Assembly: GCF_003641185.1 (NCBI RefSeq)
Contig: NZ_CP032757.1
Span: 1,860,001 to 1,924,000, forward strand
Origin: Lactiplantibacillus pentosus
Lineage (GTDB): Bacteria; Bacillota; Bacilli; Lactobacillales; Lactobacillaceae
Direction: 5' to 3'
DNA: 64,000 nt
Shown: positions 16,122 through 25,611 of the stretch, piece after piece
Layout of the letters: every line of letters begins with the position of its first letter
How positions within the stretch are numbered: the stretch's first letter is position 1
Notes under the pieces: generated by a model
What the model was told of the DNA's origin: nothing
Databases searched by the model: none
The model's input: the letters and a program-made list of their open reading frames with translations, nothing else
Program-made: the position numbers and the translations under genes

Positions 16122-16979
16122 TTATTTATATTTCGTTTCTAAGGCACTCATCCAGTAACCGAGTCCAATGCCGATTAGCAGCGCCACTGCACTAAATAAA
16201 TACGTGCTCAAGGTCGCGTTGGCGTATGAGATGCTTTCGGCAGCGTATGGATTTGGAATCAAAATCAGCAGGGTGCTAGCCAGCACGATGCCTAGAATAA
16301 AGTGATAGACTCGTGAATGGAACTTGATGAGCAGGTAATCCATTAACTTTGAGAACAAGGCCATCGCTAAGATCCCACCGATCGCAATTGGTAAATAGAC
16401 GCCGACGATATCGAATTTTTTAAAGCCGGTCAACATTGGCGTAAAGAGGCCTAAGATCAGGAGTAAGTTAGATGGGCTCAACCCAGGCACGAGCACGCCC
16501 AAAGCAATCAAGGCTCCGGCAACGATAAAGCCCCCAAAATTAGCTGGTAGCGTGCCAAATAGTTCGCTCATAAAGTACAGCAGGCCCGCGCTAATGAAGA
16601 AGGTCCCAAAGAACCAGACCAGATCTAACCAATCGCGCTTGGACTGGCTTACTGCCGTTTTCGTTAAGGCCGGTAGCGTTCCAATGATTGCCCCAGCAAA
16701 GCCCCATAAAACGATGACTTGGGCATGTGCTAATAAATATTCTAATGGGGCGGACAAGGCTGCGATCCCGACGATCCCTCCGAGACCGACCGGGACAAAG
16801 TACCAGAAGTCCCGTTTGAAGTTTTGGCGAAAATGGGCCATGAAACCCAGCAAGCGTTCATAAATACCCAAGATTGCGGCCAATACGCCACCAGAGACCC
16901 CCGGTAGGATGAAGCCGAGGGCAATCACGATGCCCTTGAAGAAACGTTTCCAGAAAGTATCAGTGGTTTTAGTTGACAT
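16122..16979 (-). CDS. DUF368 family polyprenyl-phosphate transporter (PopT-like)
   Basis: 285 residues, nine or so membrane segments. The two inverted-repeat signatures are visible: GFILPGVSGGVLAAILGIYE (about 17-36) and ALGVLVPGLSPSNLLLILGL (about 168-187). DUF368 proteins have been shown in other bacteria to return undecaprenyl phosphate across the membrane for reuse in wall synthesis; the assignment here is by family. It is divergent from the amino acid permease. Confidence 0.85.
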   Translation of the reverse strand: MSTKTTDTFWKRFFKGIVIALGFILPGVSGGVLAAILGIYERLLGFMAHFRQNFKRDFWYFVPVGLGGIVGIAALSAPLEYLLAHAQVIVLWGFAGAIIGTLPALTKTAVSQSKRDWLDLVWFFGTFFISAGLLYFMSELFGTLPANFGGFIVAGALIALGVLVPGLSPSNLLLILGLFTPMLTGFKKFDIVGVYLPIAIGGILAMALFSKLMDYLLIKFHSRVYHFILGIVLASTLLILIPNPYAAESISYANATLSTYLFSAVALLIGIGLGYWMSALETKYK

Positions 16980-17152
16980 AAGTAAGCTCCTTTTGTGCTA
17001 ATGACTGGTATTTCAGAATGAATCAAAGTACCTAAATATACCAGATATCACGGTTGCTGGCAATCGAAACCCGCAAATGTCCGGTTAAAATTAACCAAAA
17101 GTTGCGAAGTCCAAACATTTATCATAAAATGAATGGACATGAAAAAATCTGT

Positions 17153-17167
17153 AATTTTATGAAAATT
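17153..17167. promoter_or_regulatory. CodY-box-like sequence
   Basis: AATTTTATGAAAATT differs from the CodY consensus AATTTTCWGAAAATT at one position. It lies 35 bp upstream of the permease start, where a repressor would block transcription. The surrounding DNA is AT-rich, which raises the chance of a random match. Confidence 0.5.
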
Positions 17168-17202
17168 ATTATTAAATTGGATTAAAGGAAAGTTGAGGTC
17201 AT

Positions 17203-18552
17203 ATGGAAAATCAGCAGCTTGCCCGTAAATTAAAGCGGCGGCATGTTCAAATGATTGCACTGGGTGGTGCCATTGGGACGGGGCTATTTCTCGGTTCCGG
17301 CTCGGCTATCAAGCAGGCCGGACCGTCAATTTTGTTGGCCTACGCAATTGGTGGGTTCTTCTGTTACTTGATGATGCGCGCGTTAGGCGAATTATTGCTC
17401 TCAGATACGCGGTTGCATTCATTTTTGGAATTCATCAACCGCTATTTAGGGAAACGATTCGAATTCGCGATTGGTTGGACTTACTGGCTGTGCTGGATCA
17501 GTCTCGCGATGGCCGATTTGACTGCCAGTGGGATCTATATTCGATATTGGTTCCCGTGGATTCCACAGTGGGTCACACCGTTAATTATTATTTTAATCTT
17601 GCTGGTATTTAATATGTTATCCGTCAGTGCCTTTGGCGAACTCGAATACTGGTTCTCGATGATCAAAGTCGTCGCCATTATTGCGTTGATCGTGACGGGT
17701 GCCATTTTGATTGGGTCATCCGCGCACGTCGGCGGTCAAACGGTGTCTATCACTAATCTGGTCAGTCACGGCGGCTTTTTCCCTAAGGGTGTCCAGGGCT
17801 TCTTGATGTCTTTCTCACTGGTCATCTTTGCCTTCACTGGTATCGAAATGGTCGGTATCACCGCTGGGGAAGCGGAAAACCCTGAAACGGAGCTGCCTCG
17901 CGCCATTAATAGTCTCCCGATTCGAATCTCGTTTTTCTACGTCGGTGCGTTATTCGTGATCATGTCGATCTACCCTTGGGACCAGATTACGACTAGTCAG
18001 TCACCATTCGTGCAAGTCTTCAGTGATATCGGCATCAAGGCGGCCGCTAGTATCATTAACTTCGTCGTTTTGACTGCCGCATTATCAGCCTGCAACAGCG
18101 CAATTTTCAGTACGAGTCGGACGCTGTTTACGTTAGCGCACGGTCAAAATGCCCCGAAGTGGATGGGTAAGGTCAACCGTTACAACGTGCCTGCGCAGTC
18201 GCTCTTGTTCTCATCACTGATTCTATTGATCATTGTGGCGCTAAACTACGTGATTCCAAGCACGGTCTTCACGTTGATCTCAAACGTCGCAACCACCAAC
18301 TTTATCATTGTCTGGTGTGCGTTACTTGTGTGTCACTTGGTCTACAAACGGACCGCGGACAGTGCCAACAATCCGTTCAAATTACCATTGTTCCCACTGT
18401 CAAATGTGGCGACACTTGTCTTTTTCATCGCCGTCACCGTTATCTTGTGTTTTGATACCGTCAACCGCTGGGCGGTCATCGGGTCAGTCGTTTGGTTCGT
18501 GGCGCTACTCGTGATCGAACGGGGGATGCACCGGGTGCAATCAGAAAATTAA
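17203..18552 (+). CDS. amino acid permease, AAT/APC family
   Basis: 449 residues, twelve membrane segments. RRHVQMIALGGAIGTGLFLG (about 13-32) is the first-helix substrate motif (GGxIGxGLF), and FAFTGIEMVGITAGEAENPE is the helix 6-loop signature of the AAT subgroup (GABA, D-Ala/Ser, Lys, aromatic permeases). The exact amino acid cannot be told. The ribosome binding site is AAAGGAAAG. The CodY-like box upstream fits control by branched-chain amino acids/GTP if the host has CodY. Ends at a strong terminator. Confidence 0.9.
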   Translation: MENQQLARKLKRRHVQMIALGGAIGTGLFLGSGSAIKQAGPSILLAYAIGGFFCYLMMRALGELLLSDTRLHSFLEFINRYLGKRFEFAIGWTYWLCWISLAMADLTASGIYIRYWFPWIPQWVTPLIIILILLVFNMLSVSAFGELEYWFSMIKVVAIIALIVTGAILIGSSAHVGGQTVSITNLVSHGGFFPKGVQGFLMSFSLVIFAFTGIEMVGITAGEAENPETELPRAINSLPIRISFFYVGALFVIMSIYPWDQITTSQSPFVQVFSDIGIKAAASIINFVVLTAALSACNSAIFSTSRTLFTLAHGQNAPKWMGKVNRYNVPAQSLLFSSLILLIIVALNYVIPSTVFTLISNVATTNFIIVWCALLVCHLVYKRTADSANNPFKLPLFPLSNVATLVFFIAVTVILCFDTVNRWAVIGSVVWFVALLVIERGMHRVQSEN

Positions 18553-18564
18553 TTTAAATCAGAA

Positions 18565-18628
18565 GACACCGCTAATCAGGACAATCACGTTAATTACGTT
18601 AATTGGACTGCTTAGCGGTGTTTTTTTG
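18565..18628 (+). terminator. terminator of the permease gene
   Basis: ACACCGCTA (18566-18574) pairs with TAGCGGTGT (18613-18621), followed by seven T. Confidence 0.85.
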
Positions 18629-18746
18629 AGTGCAAACGGCGCGCATTAAGCAGTCAGTTATTCTATAATTAAGTCAATCAACTTGGACACCGTTGCCAAC
18701 TGCGGCGAGTGGGCCAGTTGTGAATCATTATTGGGGAGGGATTCAC

Positions 18747-19673
18747 ATGCGTTTTAAATCATTATTCATCCTACCACTTGCACTCCTATTAGTCGGCTGT
18801 AGTACGAGTCAGTCCACGACCAAAAGTGATGCCTCGTCATCGTCAGCGCGCAAGACCACGACCGTTTCTAAGAAGGCCAGTGTCAAGCAGTCCAAAAAAG
18901 CGGCTGCCAAATCTAAGTCAAAGGCGGCCGCAACTTCAACGAGTCAAGCCGCTAAGCAAACGACGAGCAGTTCAAAGCAGTCTAGCACGGCGAAGGCATC
19001 CTCGTCTGCCAGCACCCAGTCGTCAACCAAGGCCACAACGACGACAAATGGCACGACCCGGTTAGCCACGCTTAATCAGCAACTCACCAAAGCATTGGGG
19101 AACGTTCTGTTGCCACAAACAGATGGTCTGACCAGCGGCAGTCAACAGTTAAACGTCCGCTACCAAGGCAGCCAAGCGAACTACACGGTCAGCTACAGCG
19201 TTGGTCAAACCGCGCAAGCGTTTAATAGCAAAGCCGTCGCCAAAGAAACGCCGTATGCGACGGTGAATAAGAAGACCTACGCCTCTAATCAGGCGGCGGC
19301 CCAAGCCATTGGTCACCGCAATGCTTCAGATGCCAAGGGGCTACCAACCGTCGATTTAGGTCATCAAATTACTGGCTACCTGGATTCAGGTGCCGGTCAG
19401 CGTTATATTTTGTGGAACGAGGGCCAGTGGTCATTACAAGTCCACACCTATACCACGCAAAATGACTTAGGGGTCGCTTTGGCCAAACAAACGGTCAATA
19501 CCCTCGAAAGCTACTATTTGCCTGCCCCTAAGTCGGTCGGGTCAATTCAGCTAGAGGCAATCTCCACGGATGGCTTACGACAAGTGATTCAGTGGCAAGC
19601 TGGACGAGTGGTTTACAAAGTCAGTGCACATGACGCCACTACGGCGATCAAACTCGCTGCTAGCATGCAATAG
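18747..19673 (+). CDS. Ser/Thr/Lys-rich lipoprotein
   Basis: 308 residues from ATG 18747 (GGGAGGG upstream). Signal peptide MRFKSLFILPLALLLVGC with lipobox LVGC, so Cys18 would be lipidated and the protein anchored outside. Residues about 20-105 are a low-complexity Ser/Thr/Ala/Lys linker. From about 106 on there is an ordered domain (TRLATLNQQLTKALGNVLLP, later GQRYILWNEGQWSLQVHTY) with regular beta-like stretches. No known family is recognised. The linker resembles that of the Ser-rich protein at 10168. Confidence 0.8.
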   Translation: MRFKSLFILPLALLLVGCSTSQSTTKSDASSSSARKTTTVSKKASVKQSKKAAAKSKSKAAATSTSQAAKQTTSSSKQSSTAKASSSASTQSSTKATTTTNGTTRLATLNQQLTKALGNVLLPQTDGLTSGSQQLNVRYQGSQANYTVSYSVGQTAQAFNSKAVAKETPYATVNKKTYASNQAAAQAIGHRNASDAKGLPTVDLGHQITGYLDSGAGQRYILWNEGQWSLQVHTYTTQNDLGVALAKQTVNTLESYYLPAPKSVGSIQLEAISTDGLRQVIQWQAGRVVYKVSAHDATTAIKLAASMQ

Positions 19674-19730
19674 TGCCATTTAAATCTGAACAAGTTACTG
19701 GCGGATGACTTCTTGCCAGTGAGGCATCTA

Positions 19731-19776
19731 AAAAGGCTGTGTCACGGATAGTTAATCTGGGGACACAGCCTTTTTA
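19731..19776 (+). terminator. terminator after the lipoprotein gene
   Basis: AAAAGGCTGTGTC (19731-19743) pairs exactly with GACACAGCCTTTT (19762-19774). Confidence 0.88.
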
Positions 19777-19901
19777 TGGAATTTTAGTTGGTCAACAAAT
19801 CGGGACGTGCTCACGGACAGTCACTAGTTTGAGCAGTGCAGTAATGGTGCTTCTAAATAACAGCTACCGAGACACCTGGTTGCGCTCAGTAGCAGCTCAT
19901 T

Positions 19902-20246
19902 TTAAGACTGTGGCATCCGTAACTGCCGCTCTAGGTCCACCGTGTTTTTCAAGATCAAGTCCTGGTCGGCGAGCGCGATGATTCGGTGATGCGTCAACAC
20001 CTCAGAATCGACTAACGATTGGTAAATGCTGGCTGCCACGACCCAACTGGTATCGGTATCATAATCGCGGGCATGCAATAAGTCATAGCCGTCGCTAGTA
20101 TCGAGATAGACTTGAAAGCCAATACCTAAGCGTGCTTGGAGCCGTTTGGCATAGCGCTGATACAGGGCCCGATTAGCAGCCGTATCAGGTGTCGGCCCGA
20201 CGATGCGGTCACCTAACTGTAAGGTTGAAACTAAGCGTACTTGCAT
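19902..20246 (-). CDS. small protein of unknown function
   Basis: 114 residues with a strong AGGAGG site upstream of ATG 20246. Starts MQVRLVSTLQLGDRIVGPTP; the middle (ARLGIGFQVYLDTSDGYDLL) and end (IIALADQDLILKNTVDLERQ) look like an alternating alpha/beta soluble protein. No family recognised. It stands alone between the lipoprotein terminator and the lctP terminator. Confidence 0.6.
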   Translation of the reverse strand: MQVRLVSTLQLGDRIVGPTPDTAANRALYQRYAKRLQARLGIGFQVYLDTSDGYDLLHARDYDTDTSWVVAASIYQSLVDSEVLTHHRIIALADQDLILKNTVDLERQLRMPQS

Positions 20247-20300
20247 GTTCCGGACCTCCTTTACGTTGAAAATGCTAATCTTATTTTAGGCTAAACGTCG

Positions 20301-20344
20301 GTAAAAATAAAGACACGCGGATGGCTGACGGTCAACGCGTGTCT
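20301..20344 (-). terminator. terminator of lctP
   Basis: AGACACGCG (20311-20319) pairs with CGCGTGTCT (20336-20344). On the - strand the stem is followed by TTTATTTTT. Confidence 0.8.
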
Positions 20345-20361
20345 AACAAGTGAGCAATGGA

Positions 20362-21954
20362 TCAAACTAGAAGGTTAATGAGAACAAGACCAGCCATGCC
20401 GATTAACAGCGCATACCCGAGTCCCGGTAGCAACGTTTTACGAAGAATCGCACCTTCCTGGCCACTGAGGCCGACGACTGAACTTACGGCAACAATATTG
20501 TGGACGCAGATCATGTTACCGGCAGCCGCACCGACCAATTGCGCGGCCAAGATAACGGTCGTACTTAAGTTGGCATTGGCTGCGATGTCGGCTTGAATCT
20601 GGGCAAACGTCAACGTGGAGACCGTGGTACTCCCAGTGACGAACGCGCCCAGTTGACCGAGGAACGGCGCCATGATGATCCAGACACCAGCGAGGTATTT
20701 GGCCACAAACTTGGCAATGTACATCGGCATGCTAGGTAGTGCCGCCTGATTCAGGCCTGAATTAGTAAAGACCTGGACCATGATCAAGGTGACGCCCAAT
20801 GCAATCGCGGTGTTGCCCATTGACCGAACGACGGTACTGGCAGTTGGCAGCAAGGGCTTTAGTGAGCGGGCTTGTACTAGTAAGCCAATGATGGCGGCAA
20901 TTGCTAAAATCGTTCCGGGTGAATATAACAGTTCCCAATCCGAATTGATTTGACTGTAGCCTAAGATATTCGTCCACGATAGGTTGAGATAGTGCGTCAT
21001 CGCCGTCTTTAACGGCGTCAAGACCCGACTAGCGAGTAGTAACAGCACCACTAGTAAATAGGGAAACCAGGCCGTGACCAAGCTCATCTGATGTTTTGCA
21101 GCTGGCTGTGGAGCGTTGCCATCCGTGCGCCACGGTGCAGTTTGAACCGTTTTTGGTAACAACCACCTGAACCGAATCGTGACGATAGCGACCACTAAAG
21201 TGCCCAGTGGTGCGATGATCGAAACAAATTCATAACCAATCAGCCAAACGGTCAGTAGTGCCAAACAACTATATACAAAGCCGATGACTAACGCCCATGG
21301 TAAGGTTGTCAGCCACTGCTTGAAACGGTGCTCCTTAGGGCCGAACCAGAGAATCAAAATTAAGATCAGCACTGCCGGCATTAACGCTCCTACGAATAAA
21401 TCAAGTTGTGTGATTCGCAAGCCAATTGCGTTGAGCAGGCTCGTTTTTTCAGTCACGTTGCTGAGTCCAACGGTCAAAGGCGTGCCGACCGCACCGAACG
21501 CAGCCGGAGTCGAGTCTGCAACCAATGCTAAAATCACCGCTGCCATTGGTGAAAAGCCCAAAGCAATTAGTAGCGGCGCGGTGACCATGGCCGGTGTCCC
21601 AAAGCCGGAAACCCCTTCAATCAACCCGCCAAACAGGAAGGCGACCAAGACCGTTTGAAGCCGCATATCCGCTGACAAGGCTTGAAAGCCCTGATTAATA
21701 CGATCAATAGCCCCAGTGGCCCGTAGACAATTTAGCATTAACAATGCACCGAATAAAATCCATAAAATCGGTAACGCTTTATGAATCGCTTGTAAAATCG
21801 AAGCGGTGATCACCATTGGACTGAGATGCCAGAAGAAATAGCCAGTCACGATCACAACCAACGCACTGAGACTCATCCCACGCGTTGCAGATAAATTGAG
21901 TCCACCGAGTAGAATCAGTGGCAGAATAATGGCTGCACTAGCAACAAGAATCAT
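20362..21954 (-). CDS. lctP: L-lactate permease (LctP family)
   Basis: 530 residues, the family's usual length, with about twelve to fourteen membrane segments. LFGGLIEGVSGFGTPAMVTA (about 107-126) and PFLGQLGAFVTGSTTVSTLT (about 433-452) are the two conserved LctP/LldP signatures. It moves L-lactate (or glycolate) with protons. The AAGGAG site sits properly before ATG 21954. It lies 33 bp behind the MFS-like gene on the same strand, so the two are probably one operon. No lactate dehydrogenase or racemase gene is adjacent. Confidence 0.9.
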   Translation of the reverse strand: MILVASAAIILPLILLGGLNLSATRGMSLSALVVIVTGYFFWHLSPMVITASILQAIHKALPILWILFGALLMLNCLRATGAIDRINQGFQALSADMRLQTVLVAFLFGGLIEGVSGFGTPAMVTAPLLIALGFSPMAAVILALVADSTPAAFGAVGTPLTVGLSNVTEKTSLLNAIGLRITQLDLFVGALMPAVLILILILWFGPKEHRFKQWLTTLPWALVIGFVYSCLALLTVWLIGYEFVSIIAPLGTLVVAIVTIRFRWLLPKTVQTAPWRTDGNAPQPAAKHQMSLVTAWFPYLLVVLLLLASRVLTPLKTAMTHYLNLSWTNILGYSQINSDWELLYSPGTILAIAAIIGLLVQARSLKPLLPTASTVVRSMGNTAIALGVTLIMVQVFTNSGLNQAALPSMPMYIAKFVAKYLAGVWIIMAPFLGQLGAFVTGSTTVSTLTFAQIQADIAANANLSTTVILAAQLVGAAAGNMICVHNIVAVSSVVGLSGQEGAILRKTLLPGLGYALLIGMAGLVLINLLV

Positions 21955-21987
21955 GGACGGAAAAACTCCTTTTAACGATAATCACGC

Positions 21988-23325
21988 TTAGTCCCGCTTG
22001 AAGTAGCGTTGTCCGTAGAGCGTAATCAGGGAGACAACCAGTGAAATTACAGCAAGTGGCCAGACCATGCCGACCAAGTAAGTCGTTTTCAACGCAACCG
22101 AACTCGGGTTGAAAAAGTGCATCAGGTTTAAATGTTTGAGACTACTAGTAATAACCAATAGACCGAAGAAGCACAACTGACACAGCAAGCCGCCATAGGT
22201 TGAAAATCGGTATTTATGAATGATAGCCAAATCGGGGTCATCGACCTCGGCGGCATAGACACTGGTGTTGATGGCTGGGTTTTCAAACCCGACATACAGT
22301 GAAATCAAGAGTAGGCCGAGCACATACAACACGGGTTGTGCCGTGACGACTAACACATGCCCCAGAATCAGGCCGATGCGTGCCAACCGGGTGGCCTGCT
22401 GCGAATCGTGGTGAGCTAGGGCTTGGTAGAGCGGGTGTCCCGTTTCGAAGCCTAATAAATAAATGGCAAACACTAAATACATCCCCAGCTTACCGAAGAC
22501 AAATACGCCGAAGAAACTATTGAATAGTAAAACGAAGCTCAGCAGAAAACCGCGATTCACGATCCGTAGCTTGTTTGCGGGCATCGCTTGCCAGTCAGCA
22601 GCCAATTCTAGGTTGAGTAAAATAATGGCGACAACAATAATCGCGAGTACGGCCGGTAACGCGATCTGAATCGACGCTTTCCGGAGCAGCGTCAAGAGAC
22701 CAATTACGGCAAAGAAGATGATGAAGACTGCCACGCGCCACGGTTTAATCGGTCGAGCGTCGGCAGCCTGATGGTCGTTGTAAAAGGCTAATGAGAAACG
22801 GCTGAGTAGCCGACCAGCGGGTAACGCAATAATGAATAACAATGCGAGAATCGCAAAAGCTAGGCGATAGCCCCAACCGAGCGCAAAATCTAGACCAAAT
22901 AATACACCGAGTGCCGCAAAAATCAACCAGTAGAACCGTTTGAGCTTAAAATCTGTTTGTTGTGACAAGTGGAGCTTGATGGTTAGAAAGTAGGGCCAAA
23001 TGTTGGCGGATGTGTAGCCTAAAAATAGGGCGCCAATCAGAACAATCACTAAATTAGCGGTCAAACAAAACAGTAGGCTACCGATCGCACCGAGCCAAAG
23101 ACAAATCAGCAGGTAACTGCTAGCCTTAAGATTCAAATGCTTGGTGCCAAAAACACTAGCAGCCCGTGCCACATAAAAGACGACGATGGCCGCCAAGTAA
23201 TTGGCATTGTGGGTCTGCTGATACTTAAACAGAATCAAAACATAGGGCAGGACAATGCCGACGTTTGCCAGGAAATTCAGGGTGGCGACGGAGAAGTCCA
23301 GTCCAGAGTGTCGTATACGAGTCAA
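21988..23325 (-). CDS. MFS-like membrane protein
   Basis: 445 residues, about twelve membrane segments, beginning at TTG 23325. An in-frame stop lies 9 bases upstream and no early ATG exists, so TTG is the only reasonable start; the ribosome binding site is weak. RLLSRFSLAFYNDH sits in the central loop. No specific subfamily motif is recognised. Operon position before lctP suggests a role in carboxylate or related transport, which is inference only. Confidence 0.65.
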   Translation of the reverse strand: MTRIRHSGLDFSVATLNFLANVGIVLPYVLILFKYQQTHNANYLAAIVVFYVARAASVFGTKHLNLKASSYLLICLWLGAIGSLLFCLTANLVIVLIGALFLGYTSANIWPYFLTIKLHLSQQTDFKLKRFYWLIFAALGVLFGLDFALGWGYRLAFAILALLFIIALPAGRLLSRFSLAFYNDHQAADARPIKPWRVAVFIIFFAVIGLLTLLRKASIQIALPAVLAIIVVAIILLNLELAADWQAMPANKLRIVNRGFLLSFVLLFNSFFGVFVFGKLGMYLVFAIYLLGFETGHPLYQALAHHDSQQATRLARIGLILGHVLVVTAQPVLYVLGLLLISLYVGFENPAINTSVYAAEVDDPDLAIIHKYRFSTYGGLLCQLCFFGLLVITSSLKHLNLMHFFNPSSVALKTTYLVGMVWPLAVISLVVSLITLYGQRYFKRD

Positions 23326-23882
23326 AAATAATCACAACCATTTCGTTAGTTTTCTAGGGCTAGTATACCAATTAATGACAGTTAATGCTGATATTAAGGC
23401 ATGCTTGTGAAGTTTAATAAATTGATATAAGTATAGCCGTTGAGATTGTATCAATATAATTATGTAAAGTGTTACTTTAACTAATCACTTAAACAAAAAA
23501 CGTCTCTAAACACAGACCTAAGTGTACGCATTCCATTGCATATCTGAGCTCAACCGTTCATAATAATGATAACAGAAAGTCAATTAACTAACAGTGCAAC
23601 TCAAGCATACCACTAATGACAAAGTGAGGAAACATTACTAATTCTTTATGAATTGCCCCTTGTCTGTGTGGTCTGAATTGTACTAGATTAGAGATGTTAT
23701 GGAATTAGACGCATCGATTTTCAAAATTGTTGATAACCACTCAATTTAAACCTGCTAAAGGTTCCGGCAAGTGCATTCCGAACGTTGGAAATCGATGGTT
23801 ATTACAATTAAGTTCATAGAAAATCCATAATTTATGTTTATAATTGCCAAATAATACGTACCATGAATGGAGTAATGTTGAT
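23326..23882. other. AT-rich region before tarIJKL
   Basis: About 550 bp with no credible gene. It must hold divergent promoters for the MFS-lctP unit and for tarIJKL. TAAAGTGTTACTTTA (from 23465) is an inverted repeat with 6-bp arms, and overlaps the dispersed 12-base motif at 23472-23483. Confidence 0.5.
23472..23483 (-). repeat. dispersed 12-mer TAGTTAAAGTAA, copy A
   Basis: Exact copy on the - strand, upstream of tarI. One of four exact copies in the window, all between genes. Confidence 0.6.
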
Positions 23883-24584
23883 ATGATTTATGCACAGATT
23901 TTAGCTGGTGGTAAGGGAACCCGAATGGGAAATGTTCCAATGCCAAAACAATTTTTGACCTTGGCAGACAAGCCAATTCTAATTCATACCATCGAAAAGT
24001 TCGTCTTAGAATCGCGATTTGATGCAATCTTGGTCGTTTGTCCAGCTGACTGGTTAAGTCACACGCAGGACTTGATTAAAAAGTACATCTCAGACGAGCG
24101 GGTGCACGTCGTCACTGGTGGTTCTGAACGCAATGAAACGCTGATGAAGGGCATTGAATATATTCAGGAAAATTATGGCTCACACGATGATGATATTGTT
24201 GTTACTCACGATGCCGTGCGCCCATTTATCACCCAACGAATCATTAATGACAATATTGAAGCCGCACTGAAGCATGCTGCAGTGGATACCGTCGTACCCG
24301 CAATCGATACGATCGTTCAAGGAACGGAAGGTAAAATTGACGATATTCCAGTTCGCTCGACGATGTATCAGGGTCAGACGCCACAAAGTTTTAACATTAA
24401 GACCTTAGTTAACTCATATAACGCCTTGACTGATGCTCAAAAGGCAACACTATCAGATTCGTGCAAGATTTGTTTGTTGGCCGGCGAAGAAGTGACGATG
24501 GTGCGCGGCGAAAACTATAACTTTAAGATTACCACGCCTTATGATTTGCGGGTTGCATCAGCTTTAGTAGAAACGAGGGACTAG
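23883..24584 (+). CDS. tarI: ribitol-5-phosphate cytidylyltransferase TarI
   Basis: 233 residues from ATG 23883; the in-frame start at 23844 lacks a ribosome binding site. MIYAQILAGGKGTRMGNVPM is the nucleotide-binding loop (GGxGxRMG...PKQ) of the IspD/TarI family, and VVTHDAVRPFIT is the metal/substrate motif. Together with tarJ directly behind it, this is TarI (CTP plus D-ribitol 5-phosphate to CDP-ribitol) and not IspD. First gene of tarIJKL. Confidence 0.9.
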   Translation: MIYAQILAGGKGTRMGNVPMPKQFLTLADKPILIHTIEKFVLESRFDAILVVCPADWLSHTQDLIKKYISDERVHVVTGGSERNETLMKGIEYIQENYGSHDDDIVVTHDAVRPFITQRIINDNIEAALKHAAVDTVVPAIDTIVQGTEGKIDDIPVRSTMYQGQTPQSFNIKTLVNSYNALTDAQKATLSDSCKICLLAGEEVTMVRGENYNFKITTPYDLRVASALVETRD

Positions 24585-24585
24585 T

Positions 24586-25611
24586 ATGTTAAATCAAGTT
24601 TATCGATTAGTAGATCCTCGCCAGATTGAAGTTCAGACCGTCGCGGAAGAAATTACTGATAATGATATTGTGGTACGGCCAAAGTATTTATCCGTTTGTC
24701 ATGCGGACACGCGCTATTTTACTGGGCAGCGGCCACAAGCGACGTTACGACAAAAACTACCGATGGCTTTGATTCATGAAGGCGTTGGCGAAGTGGTCAA
24801 GGATCCCCAACATAAATTCAAGCCGGGGACGCTAGTGGCGATGGTGCCTAATACGCCTTTTGAAACGGACCCAATCATCAAAGAAAACTACTTACCAACG
24901 TCGAAGTTCCGTTCCAGTGGCTATGATGGCTTTATGCAAGAGTATGTGAGTCTCCATCGCGACCGGGCAATCGTCGTACCAGACAACTTTGATCACCAAA
25001 TGTCAGCTTTCATTGAAATGGTTTCAGTTGGCGTGCACGCGTTGACCCAGCTTGAAGCTGTCATGGATGCGGACCGCAAGATCATTGGCATCTGGGGTGA
25101 CGGTAATCTCGGCTTTATCACGGCCACGTTAGTCAAACAGATCTTTCCAGACAGTCAGTTGATGATTTTTGGCCGTCACCGTTCCAAGCTGGATTACTTC
25201 TCATTTGCGGACAAGACCTACTTAGTCGACGATATTCCAAGCGACTTACAAGTTAGTCAGGCCCTGGAATGTACTGGTGGTCGCGGTAGTGAATCAGCAA
25301 TTGCCCAAATCATTCAGCACATTCGTCCAATGGGAACAGCCATTTTAATGGGTGTTTCCGAAGATCCAGTTGGCATCGATACGCGCTCCGTTTTAGCAGA
25401 AGGCTTGACGCTACGTGGCGTAAGTCGGAGTGGTCGCGCTGATTTCCAACGGGCCATCGACATTTTGACCAAGAGCCCGGTTACCCGTGAACGGCTACAG
25501 AACTTGGTCGGCTTCACGCGCAAGGTCAGCACGATTCAGGATATAACCGATTTCTTTGAAGGCGCCCTAACCAACTATTGGGGCAAGGCGGTGATGGAGT
25601 GGGACGTTTAA
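24586..25611 (+). CDS. tarJ: ribitol-5-phosphate 2-dehydrogenase TarJ
   Basis: 341 residues, one base after the tarI stop. A zinc-alcohol-dehydrogenase fold: CHADTRYFTG (catalytic-site region, about residues 38-47), HEGVGEV, and a Rossmann stretch IGIWGDGNLGFITATLV (about 166-182). The structural-zinc cysteine cluster of typical ADHs is absent, as in other TarJ proteins. It reduces D-ribulose 5-phosphate with NADPH to ribitol 5-phosphate, the substrate of TarI. Confidence 0.9.
   Translation: MLNQVYRLVDPRQIEVQTVAEEITDNDIVVRPKYLSVCHADTRYFTGQRPQATLRQKLPMALIHEGVGEVVKDPQHKFKPGTLVAMVPNTPFETDPIIKENYLPTSKFRSSGYDGFMQEYVSLHRDRAIVVPDNFDHQMSAFIEMVSVGVHALTQLEAVMDADRKIIGIWGDGNLGFITATLVKQIFPDSQLMIFGRHRSKLDYFSFADKTYLVDDIPSDLQVSQALECTGGRGSESAIAQIIQHIRPMGTAILMGVSEDPVGIDTRSVLAEGLTLRGVSRSGRADFQRAIDILTKSPVTRERLQNLVGFTRKVSTIQDITDFFEGALTNYWGKAVMEWDV

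Noticed and set aside
23883..24584. IspD (isoprenoid synthesis) assignment
   Set aside because: Same superfamily, but tarJ, tarK and tarL follow directly, which fixes it as TarI.
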